Shown in pieces: positions 44,155 through 53,448 of a stretch of DNA of 64,000 nt. This DNA is from Cheiracanthium punctorium. Its lineage: Eukaryota > Arthropoda > Arachnida > Araneae > Cheiracanthiidae. The notes beneath the pieces were generated by a model. It saw only the letters and a program-made list of their open reading frames with translations. It did not search any database and was not told where the DNA came from. Numbering within the stretch: position 1 is the first letter of the stretch; each line of letters starts with the position of its first letter. A program made the position numbers and the translations under genes. The stretch spans positions 1-64,000 of the forward strand of contig JAWZYV010013165.1 in assembly GCA_038373885.1 (NCBI GenBank), given 5' to 3'.

Positions 44155-44713
44155 CCCTTTAACGCGCAGTATTCCCGCTGTGGGAACACCGAACTCTGAC
44201 GTTTTGACTGTTGCCAGTGATGAAGAATAGATTTGATTTCTATAAAAATAGTTGCGGGTGACATAGCTCCACGAGAATCCTTTACTTTTTAGCACGTCAT
44301 TTCCCGTAAAAAAATGGTCACGATTATTTTTAACAGCACTGACATCTGCTGAAAAATGGAAGAATGTGAGAACAGCTGGATAGATTGCCCAATGCTTAAA
44401 AAAGGGCAGCCGTTGCCATCGCTCGACTTAACTACCAGCAAGATGGCGGACGATCGAAACGTTCATCGCGTGCCACAGATCTAGAGACCCTTTTTTGACG
44501 ACAGCTGGCTGTGCGGCACAGCCAGCTGTCGTCAAAAAAGGGTCTGGGCACGCGATGACCTTTTTTTGACGACAAAGACGTCAAAAGAAGGGTCTATAGG
44601 TCTGTGGCACGCGATGAATGTTTCGATCGTCCGCCATCTTGCTGGTAGTTAAGTCGAGCGATGGCAACAGCTGCCGTTTTTTAAGCATTGGGAAAGGGTT
44701 GTGCCTCAAAGGG
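44155..44713. mobile_element. piggyBac-like MITE copy 7, full length
   Basis: TTAA on both sides (44151-44154 and 44714-44717). B arm CCCTTTAACGCGCAGTATTC to TGGATAGATTGCCCAATGC, then the palindrome with both CAAGATGGCGGACGATCG arms, ending TGTGCCTCAAAGGG. An extra 60 bp (44541-44605) repeats the GTCAAAA/TTTTGAC segment near the loop, so this copy shows a local expansion. 559 bp. Confidence 0.9.
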
Positions 44714-44717
44714 TTAA

Positions 44718-45046
44718 AGGAGCCAACATTGGGAAGAAGAAATTAAAACAAATTAAAAAGACATAGCAAGAAACAAATTAAGAGCAAATTAAGGGTAAAT
44801 AACTGTACATCAACACACATAATATTCACAAATTCGAGACCACGTAAGTTTGGAATGAGCCAAAGACTTGAACCTTCTTCAGCAGCAAGATCACGAACAC
44901 TAAAACACGAAATTTAAAACTTCATCTTTCTTCCGTGATATTCTTTTTCTGCTGACCCAATGATTTTTCTGCTGATGAAGAGTGGGTCCTTTGCACCCAG
45001 AGCCCGACTAAAGCAGGGACAGGTGGGCCAGCTGACCAGGGTGCAT
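44718..45046. other. Unannotated interval
   Basis: No supportable gene. 'gccagctgaccagg' near 45027 recurs in altered form near 45833, so an older element may surround the next one. Confidence 0.4.
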
Positions 45047-45860
45047 CAGGCCCGGACTGGCTCCTTTGGAGGCCCTCGGCGGAAGATTGAAAAGGGGCCC
45101 CCGTACCGAGAATTTAGAGGGAATGAAATATTAGAATATGCAATATTTGAAAATTACGCTTGTGTGCCTAAAAAAAAACATTTAACTATTTTAGATCTTC
45201 TGGGACCCCTTACACTTCGTGGGGCCCCTCGACCAACGGGGTCTGTGTTGTTCTCCGGTGCGCCACCGTTTATAAAAGCGTGAGATTACTCTGATATATA
45301 TATATATATATCAGTGGCGCACACAAGGGGGGGCTCCAGGGGGTCCGGACCCTCCCCCCCTATCGGCTTTGATTTTTTTTTCAGTTGATTATTATCCTAT
45401 ATCTATAGTAAATAAAATAATTCCAAAAAAAGGTAGTAATAGTTTCAGTTCTAATAAATAAAAAAGGAAATTTTTTTCTCGTTTTCCTCAACTTTCAAAA
45501 ACGAACTGAAAGCGAACATAAAACACCATCTTGTTCTCAAAACTGAGCAACTATTATTTTCCTTCCTATTGTACTGTGTAGTGTATTCTTAGGGAACTGG
45601 ATGGGACGAGTTTTGAGGAATTCCATCTAATGAAAACGAGCTCTTTCATCACTGATTTTTGACAATCTGGAGCATACCTAAAAGTTGGACCCCCCCCCCC
45701 CCCTCCCCCCAACCAAAAATCCTATGTGCGCCCCTGATATATATATATAATTATTCCAATTATAAAGTTATATATCCATTTTAGTGGGCATGACTGGGGC
45801 CCCCTTGGGCAGTAGGCCCTGGATAACCGCCGACCAGCTGACCTGGCCAGTCAGGGCCTG
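45047..45860. mobile_element. Outer hAT-like element, interrupted
   Basis: Inverted ends CAGGCCCGGACTGGC and (from the right) CAGGCCCTGACTGGC. Flanking 8-mers GGGTGCAT and GAGAGCAT match at 6 of 8. The interior has several GGGGCCCC words. It is split by a second element at 45312-45736. Confidence 0.65.
45312..45736. mobile_element. Inner hAT-like element, 425 bp
   Basis: Inverted ends CAGTGGCGCACA and (from the right) CAGGGGCGCACA, inserted in a TA run (ATATATAT on both sides). C-rich and G-rich blocks just inside each end pair with one another. Non-coding. Confidence 0.75.
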
Positions 45861-46184
45861 GAGAGCATAGTCAAAGACGGGGCCCCAAAAAGCCTTTCGT
45901 TTCTAGAAAAATTTTCCTCTGTCTGCTGAAAGAATTCTCTGAAAATAGATATTAAACTAAACTGGAAAAAGGTTTTGACAAAGCATTTTGAGTAATATAA
46001 TGTATATCTTGTCAGTATATTCATGCTGGGCGGTATCAAAGGTCTGCTCTTTTCACTTGCAAAAAAAAAAAAAAAATCGAGCATCTACAAGAAGAGAAAG
46101 CCTGGAACAAAAGTAAGCCTGTAGTTCCAGGCTTTCTACATTTTGGAAACTGAATGGGTATATATGAAAGGGACTCATTGATTA

Positions 46185-47190
46185 ACGTGACCATTTATTT
46201 TTTCCTTCAAAACGGGACATCTACTACTTTTTTGGCAATAGTGTATTTATTTTCTCCCTCAAAACGGGACATTTACTGTTTTTAAGGTAATAGTGTTGGG
46301 ACTGAATTTACAGGTGTGGGTATCTTTTCAGTTGATAAGAAAACGCGCAAAAAAGCTTGTGTTAATGTTAATATAAAAAAAAATAAAAAAATTGCAAAAA
46401 CACACATATACCATAAAAAATAGTGCAAGACAGTGCCGGCCCAAGGGGGGGTGCGAATGTAGGCGATCGCCTAAGGCCCCGCGCTTATAGAGGCCCCGCT
46501 CCTGGGCCATTTTATTGCTATCTCATAAGACATTATAGAGAAGAGGCCCCGCTCTTGGGCTTCGCCTGGGGCCCCGCACGCCCCTCGGGCCGTCTCTGTG
46601 CAAGACGTACGTTTCGGGTGGTACAAGGGGTAGGCCCTTCTTCGACCTCAAAAACATCATCCGACACAAGACAGGAAGGAAGGAAAATGATAAATGTAAA
46701 CAAAAGGACACACAGGAAAAAGGAAGTTGTCATTATGAAGGAAAAAAATTCTTAGAAAACCAGAGTGAAAAGGCACAATAAAGTGGAGATCGGGGAGGGG
46801 GATAAGCAAAAGAGGAACATGACTTTAAAAAAAGAAATAAATTGAAATAGTTGACATAAAAAGAACATTAAGAGAACAAACACAAAAACAATACTCCCCC
46901 CCCCCCCCCCCCCAGCGTTTTCTTTGCGTCTCGAGAGGGGCGGGAGAGAGGTCAGGTTTCTTTTTTTACAGACACTGCCGTTGCATGATTTTAGATTTTT
47001 AGCGGCCTTTATTGAAACCGTTACCGTGGGTTGCTCTCTTTCTAAAAACGGGACATTGCATGGGAAATTTTCTGCAAACGGGACAATGCAGGGGACATTT
47101 TCTAAAAACTGGACATTACGGTGTCCCAAAGCTGTGCCTGGGGACAACGGGACAAGCCACCTAAAAACGGGACGTATGGTCACCTTATCC
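46185..47190. mobile_element. GTGACC-ended composite repeat
   Basis: Starts near ACGTGACCATTTATTTTTTC with AAAACGGGACAT repeats and ends GGGACGTATGGTCACCTTAT after several AAAACGGGACA repeats, the same end type as the modules in the first 4.5 kb. A GC-rich MITE is inserted at 46431-46598. The borders are approximate. Opposing open frames at 46752-47232 are inside this repeat and show no known domain. Confidence 0.45.
46431..46598. mobile_element. GC-rich MITE, 168 bp, second copy
   Basis: Reverse-orientation copy of 17550-17716. Ends CAGTGCCGGCCCAAGG and (from the right) CAGAGACGGCCCGAGG, with a 7-bp direct repeat TGCAAGA on both sides (46424-46430 and 46599-46605). Confidence 0.85.
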
Positions 47191-47699
47191 ATGATAAATG
47201 TCTGCCCCGGTCCGGGCCCGTTGTTGATTTAGTCGGGCTCTATTTGCACCGTCTGTAAGTATGCCGATTCTAGTTGTATGTTTGAAGAGAGTTATTTATT
47301 TTTAATTACTATCGGGACCCTCCGGATATAAAATAAATAAATTTCAAAATAAATAAATAAAATTACAGCTACAATGAGTTTATCTCCGCATTTCTATTGT
47401 TATCTACAGTTCCACGCCGTGACTAGCAAAATATGTTTTCCATCAGCACATTGCTGGGGAAACGAAACTAACTAAATAAATAAATAAATAAGCATTCTGG
47501 CACAAAAGCAGAAAGAGATAGCTTTCACATTTTAGCAAAACGGCAGACATTTAAATTACGGTCTTTCTGCGGAATCCTCGGCTTTTTTCTTTCTTATCTC
47601 TCTCCTTTTCACAAAAACTAACTACAATCAAATTCCCATTTCGCTTAAAAACAGGCACATGCTAGAGAGAGAGGGGAGTGAAAGGCTAAACATCACGTT

Positions 47700-47970
47700 C
47701 GCAGCTAACAAAAGACAATTATCGATCGAACTTCTTTTCCAAGTTCAGTCACCGGGGCGCTGCGATCGCTAACCAGCGCGCTTCTCCCCCTCGGTGGAAA
47801 GATATCTCTTCAGCCGCCTCGCGAGAGATCGCGTTGGGATATGGAACCTTGAATTTCTCTTCTCTCTCTTGCGAACTCAGTGAACCACTTTTGTTGTTTC
47901 TTATTCACAGCAGCGCACACTTTTCTTTTTTTGATTATTTTTGTGAGGAGAAAAAAATTAAATAATCGGC
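47700..47970 (+). promoter_or_regulatory. Putative promoter and 5' untranslated region
   Basis: GC and CpG content rises compared with the flanks (for example 'accggggcgctgcgatcgc' and 'cctcgcgagagatcgcg'). Two arthropod initiator-type TCAGT words are present at 47745-47749 and 47877-47881, without a clear TATA box at -30. A pyrimidine-rich stretch ending TTATTCACAG at 47910 could instead be a splice acceptor, in which case the ATG exon would begin at 47911 and the promoter lies further upstream. Confidence 0.5.
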
Positions 47971-48154
47971 ATGGAGGCGAAAGTATCGGCCGTGATTTTT
48001 GTGACAATTTTTTCGGCGTTTGTGGTTGAATTTTCGGGGGCATCGCCGACCCGGAGGCAATACCTGGCCATCACGGAGGCATCGGCGTCCGATTCGCCGG
48101 TGACCAGTGACGATGCCGCGGCGTGGGACGATAATGACGAGTTCGACTTAGACG
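47971..48154 (+). CDS. First coding exon of an unidentified secreted or membrane protein
   Basis: The ATG (context CGGCATGG) opens 61 codons. Residues 1-24 form a signal peptide (MEAKVSAVIFVTIFSAFVVE, cleavage likely after FSGA). The mature start is SPTRRQYLAI, then a Ser/Ala/Asp-rich stretch and an acidic DDNDEFDLD tail. The frame runs into GACG|GTAAGT, a near-perfect donor, at 48155, giving a phase-1 intron, as is common after signal peptides of extracellular modular proteins. Coding runs a little past the donor only by chance. I do not recognise the protein; acidic N-termini of this sort occur in secreted proteoglycans, but that is speculation. The remaining exons are not visible in the window. 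Confidence 0.7.
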
Positions 48155-48160
48155 GTAAGT
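48155..48160 (+). other. Splice donor of the first coding exon
   Basis: GTAAGT directly after GACG, matching the metazoan 5' splice-site consensus. The intron that starts here would extend for many kilobases, possibly to the end of the window. Confidence 0.7.
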
Positions 48161-48230
48161 TATTTTCTTTATTATTCTATTTATTTTATATTTTATGAAA
48201 TCCTTTACCAGAATTTTAAAGTTTATTTAA

Positions 48231-48741
48231 CCCTTTGAGGCGCAACCCTTTCCCAATGCTGAAAAAAGTGCAGCCGTTGCCATCGCTCGACTTAACTACC
48301 AGCAAGATGGCGGACGATCGAAACGTTCATCGCGTGCCACAGATCTAGAGACACCTTTTTTGACGACAGCTGGCTGTGCGCGCACAGCCAGCTGCGTCAA
48401 AAAAGGGTCTCTAGATCTGTGGCACGCGATGAACGTTTCGATCGTCCGCCATCTTGCTGGTAGTTAAGTCGAGCGATGGCAACGGCTGCCCTTTTTTCAG
48501 CATTGGGCAATCTATCCAGCTGTTCTCGCATTCTTCCATTTTTCAGCAGATGTCAGTGCTGTTAAAAATAATCGTGACAATTTTTTTACGGGAAATGACG
48601 TGCTAAAAAGTAAAGGATTCTCGTGGAGCTAGTGTCACCCGCAACTATTTTTATAGAAATCAAATCTATTCTTCGTGACTGGCAACAGTCAAAACGTCAG
48701 AGTTGGGTGTTTCCAGAGCTGGAACACTGCGCGTTAAAGGG
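48231..48741. mobile_element. piggyBac-like MITE copy 8, in the putative first intron
   Basis: TTAA (48227-48230) and TTAT (48742-48745) flank the element. CCCTTTGAGGCGCAACCC, the full palindrome with two CAAGATGGCGGACGATCG arms, then the B arm to GCGCGTTAAAGGG. Only 76 bp separate it from the splice donor. 511 bp, non-coding. Confidence 0.9.
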
Positions 48742-48745
48742 TTAT

Positions 48746-50222
48746 TTTTTTTTTTCTTTCGGCGAAAAGTTTTTATTGAGTAAGCATGTTGATCCGTCTG
48801 ATTTTTTTTTTTATAAGCAATGTAGCAAATCATAGGAGCCAGCAATGTGTGCCAGGGATGGGGGTGGGGGTGTATCGCTACCGCCAAGGGGCTTGAAAGG
48901 CCCTTAGCAGTCAGCATAGTAAACCTTATCATGACTATAAAATCACTAAAAAGATCTGGTATTTAAATCTCTTAATTTTAACTTTCCGAACGTCTTGAAA
49001 ATTAGCAAATAATGTAAAGTTGTTTTCACGGTAAGATTTTCATGCAGCTTTAAAATTATATAAAAAAAAAATAAATAAAATTTTGATAGGAAGATTTGAA
49101 TTATTAAAAAATAAGCTCCTAAATCACATTTAAGCTTTATCAAGGCTATTTTATCACGCTTGAGTGTTATAAATAATTTAAATTATACATGCTTTGCAGG
49201 AAAAACTGCAACGAAGTGGACGGGATTTTACGTCACAGCCACTTGGAGGGGCTAAAAACTATAAGCGAAATAGAATTTCTGAATAACATTTGAAACAAAT
49301 CATTGATGTTAAACATTCGAGAAAAATGCACTGCGTATTTATAGAACAGACAACCTATATATTTCTTCCAGTTTTCAGAAAAAATATCTAAAGAAATAAA
49401 TAAAATAAGCGTAAAATTCATCTTCAAAAATCGGCTCAACGAGTTATCCGTTTTGGGGAGCATATCGTATGTTTAATATGTTTTAGTGCAAAATATCGTA
49501 CGTTTAATATATTTTAATGAATTTTTCGCAACTGTTGCGAATTCACCCTTTTTAATTGTGCATAGTACTGCTTGTAAAGAAGCTTTCAAAATTTCTTTCA
49601 GTCTCTATCACAGGCGAATTCTTTAAAAATCTGCTCAAAAATTCTATGATTTCTTTTAAAAAACTCTTAAAAATTTAAACTAATAAACAATTTTATTTAC
49701 GAAGCTATCTTAATTTTACTTTTGTATAATATACTGAACATTAATAAAAGGCATATTTTAGTACCATGGAAGCACTAGATAAGCTCCATCGGCCCCTTGA
49801 AAATTACTCATGAAAGGGTCCGTGTGGGGATTTTAGGCATAGAAAATATTTCAGAAAGACGGATTAAACTTAAAATTAACTTTGTGTGATGATTGAAATA
49901 ACCCGAAAAAAGCAAGTGATGACAGAGACGTTGTCATTGCCATAAGAAGATGGGAGAGGTGGGGAGGATTGGTGAACTACCCAAGGTCGCTAAAAGACCG
50001 TTGCATTCGAGTCTACAAATTTACTCGAAACGCGTCTCTTTATTATTATTATTATTATTATTAAATTTAATTTTCTGCGTTTTTCCTCTCATGCTGGAAC
50101 CAGAGTGATAATAACTTCTAGAGAAACCATTCCTATCTATGCTTTGGCTGCGATGAAAGTTACCGGGAGTCGAGTGGGGAGGGGGGTTACGAACTGTCAC
50201 AGCTTACCGAAGATTGACAATG
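48746..50222. other. AT-rich interval, no exon seen
   Basis: (ATT)n near 50041-50062. No frame with splice sites that I would support as an exon of the upstream gene. Confidence 0.45.
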
Positions 50223-51690
50223 GGCGATTCACATCTCCTCCTTCAGGCTAATCGCCGATAAGTAATTACGAATATACGATAAGTAATTAATAAGCAATAA
50301 GCGAAAAAGCACCGGTAGATAGAGACGCTGTGACAACTCGTAGCTCCATCCCTAATTCCCGGTAATTTTTGTCACAGCCACAAACTTTAATAAAAAGCGA
50401 TCATCGACTAACGGCAGACTGGCGAAATGGAGTCAGCTTTTGAAAGGAATATACTCCACCTAAATCATCCCTCTTTCTTCAGATTAATCTCTCAGAAGTA
50501 ATTACGCTCCATGAGTTCGCCATCTAATTAATAAGCAATAAGCAAAAAAGTACCGGTAGATTGAGACGCTGTGACAATTCGTAGCTCCATCCCTAATTCC
50601 CGGTAATTTTTGTCACAGCCACAAACTTTAATAAAAAGCGATCATCGACTAACGGCAGACTGGCGAAATGGAGTCAGCTTTTGAAAGGAATATACTCCAC
50701 CTAAATCATCCCTCTTTCTTCAGATTAATCTCTCAGAAGTAATTACGCTCCATGAGTTCGCCATCTAATTAATAAGCAATAAGCGAAAAAGTACCGGTAG
50801 ATTGAGACGCTGTGACAACTCGTAGCTCCATCCCTAACTTCCGGTAATTTTTGTCACAGCCACAAACTTGAATAAAAAGCGATCATCGACTAACGGCAGA
50901 CTGGCGAAATGGAGTCAGCTTTTGAAAGGAATATACTCCACCTAAATCATCCCTCTTTCTTCAGATTAATCTCTCAGAAGTAATTACGCTCCATGAGTTC
51001 GCCATCTAATTAATAAGCAATAAGCGAAAAAGTACCGGTAGATTGAGACGCTGTGACAATTCGTAGCTCCATCCCTAATTCCCGGTAATTTTTGTCACAG
51101 CCACAAACTTTAATAAAAAGCGATCATCGACTAACGGCAGACTGGCGAAATGGAGTCAGCTTTTGAAAGGAATATACTCCACCTAAATCATCCCTCTTTC
51201 TTCAGATTAATCTCTCAGAAGTAATTACGCTCCATGAGTTCGCCATCTAATTAATAAGCAATAAGCGAAAAAGTACCGGTAGATTGAGACGCTGTGACAA
51301 CTCGTAGCTTCATCCCTAACTCCCGGTAATTTTTGTCACAGCCACAAACTTGAATAAAAAGCGATCATCGACTAACGGCAGACTGGCGAAATGGAGTCAG
51401 CTTTTGAAAAGAATATACTCCACCTAAATCATCCCTCTTTCTTCAGATTAATCTCTCAGAAGTAATTACGCTCCATGAGTTCGCCATCTAATTAATAAGC
51501 AATAAGCGAAAAAGTACCGGTAGATTGAGACGCTGTGACAATTCGTAGCTCCATCTCTGACTCCCGGCAATTTTCGTCACAGCCATAGACTTGGATATAA
51601 GGCGATCATCGACTAGCGGCAGACGGGTGAAATTAGAATCAGCCTCTTAAAGGAAAATACTCGACCTCCCCTTTTAACGATTAGCTACAT
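50223..51690. repeat. 241-bp tandem repeat array
   Basis: Unit starts TAATTAATAAGCAATAAGC at 50284, 50525, 50766, 51007, 51248 and 51489, a spacing of exactly 241 bases each time. The first and last units are diverged; the inner ones are nearly identical. Two unit types alternate (see findings), so the true period may be 482 bp. A GTCACAGCCACAAACTT block and an ATCATCGACTAACGGCAGAC block are the most conserved landmarks. No stop-free frame or start context suggests a protein. Confidence 0.95.
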
Positions 51691-52385
51691 AAGCTTCCTA
51701 TAGCGACGAATCATGATGCAATCTGTCGCTCTCGCACGCATGCACAAACATAAACTTCATGATTACGACTCACAGCGCCATCTCACAAGAAAATTTCGTT
51801 TAGCTCTTTCTGAATACGTCGGTATTCGTCCTATATCTAAGTCCATGGTCACAGCGAAGCATAGGAATATCCACTCTAGCAGTTGGGACGCTTCCTCAGA
51901 TGTATCGGTTATTTGTTTTTCTAGAGACTCCTAAATTTTCCTTTTACAACAATTCTAAATAAGCATAAAGCTTCGCTTTTACGAAAAATAATTGTGGGCA
52001 GAAAATAAATTCCGACTGTTCATGGGCAAAAATATTCATAAGATATGAAGCACCTCTTTCGCTTAGGAAAATACGATAAAAATAAATCGTTATTTTTTTC
52101 ATATTTCTGGGACGCTAAATTCCAATCCTTCGCTAACAAAGCTTTTAGTTTTACTTGTGTTTTGTTCCTTTAGATTTTATCATTGTACACTGAAAAAATT
52201 GAAGCATATGATTAAAAACGAGTACTTGGAATTATATTTACCTATATTTGTGTAAAAAAGGTAAAGTACAGTTAGATTATGCCTGTTTAAGATTGTAAAA
52301 TATAGTTTTAGCTAGGCATTTTATAATATAGATTTCAATTCTAAAGAAGTGTTTTTAATTGGAACAAGGAAGGCAAATACTGCGC
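51691..52385. other. Unannotated interval
   Basis: The 73-codon frame at 51713-51934 shows no recognisable domain. No other feature. Confidence 0.45.
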
Positions 52386-52612
52386 ACTCATGGATTATGA
52401 TGCACTTTCTATAATGCAAAAAGGCAGACAAATAAGTCAAATGCAAGGTTTATAGTACACTTTCTAGCGTAATCGAACAAGAAAGACGAATAGGACGAAA
52501 GCACGCAAGGATTATGATACTCTTTAAGCATAATGGAATAAGGAACACAAATAGGGCTGACACATGGATTATGGCAAACTTTCCAACGTAATGGAAGACG
52601 AAAGACAAAAGC
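52386..52612. repeat. Degenerate minisatellite, about 58-bp unit
   Basis: Four diverged units start at about 52388, 52444, 52506 and 52564, each with 'ggattatgat' followed by 'actttc', 'taatggaa' and 'aggcaaata'-like words. Similarity between units is moderate, so it is an old array. Confidence 0.6.
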
Positions 52613-52943
52613 TTTTAATATAAAGTGCTTTAGTATAACATGAAAGTGCTTCAAATTTTCTTAAATGCTCAAGATTGTTACGAAATGTATATTTATTTGA
52701 ATGTGTGAAACAGTGCAACTTTCTAAAGTTAAGCGCAAGACAGATACTTCATCCATAAACATCACCGAACAATAAATACAGGTTAAAGAAGAGCAGCTTG
52801 TTCAAGTGCTCAATTTACATCCGGTGATTTGTTAAACGGAGATAATTAAAGGCAGTGCGCGTGTCCGTCCTCCATATGCGTTTGTAATGAAGCGGTTGAG
52901 GCGATCTTCAAACCGAACTCTCTCTTAATTAACGATCTTTTAA
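52613..52943. other. Unannotated interval
   Basis: No supportable feature. Confidence 0.4.
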
Positions 52944-53448
52944 CCCTTTAACGCGCAGTGTTCCCGCTCTGGGAACACCAAACTCTGACGTTTTGACTGA
53001 AGCCAGTCACGAAGAATAGATTGGATTTCTATAAAAAATAGTTGCGGGTGACATAGCTCCACGAGAATCCTTTACGTGTCATTTCCCGTAAAAAAATTGT
53101 CAAGATTATTTTTAACAGCACTGGCATCTGCTGAAAAATGGAAGAATGCGAAAACAGCTGGATAGATTGCCCAATGCTGAAAAAAGGGCAGCCGTTGCCA
53201 TCGCTCGACTTAACTACCAGCAAGAGGGCGGACGATCGAAACGTTCATCGAGTGCCACAGATCTAGAGACGCCTTTTTTGACGCAGCTGGCTGTGCCGGG
53301 CACAGCCAGCTGTCGTCAAAAAAGGGTCTCTAAGATCTGTGGCACGCGATGAACGTTTCGATCGTCCGCCCTCTTGCTGGTAGTTAAGTCGAGCGATGGC
53401 AACGGCTGCCCTTTTTTCAGCATTGGGAAAGGGTTGCGCCTCAAATGG
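52944..53448. mobile_element. piggyBac-like MITE copy 9, full length
   Basis: TTAA on the left (52940-52943); the right target site is altered. B arm CCCTTTAACGCGCAGTGTTC to GATTGCCCAATGC, then the palindrome with AAGAGGGCGGACGATCG in both arms. The same T-to-G change is present in both arms, so they have stayed matched. Ends GTTGCGCCTCAAATGG. Confidence 0.88.

Noticed and set aside
46752..47232. Opposing open frames of 146 and 102 codons
   Set aside because: They lie in GGGACA-type repeat DNA with a long C run; no known domain.
50223..51690. Possible CRISPR-like array
   Set aside because: Units of 241 bp are contiguous without unique spacers, and the context is eukaryotic.
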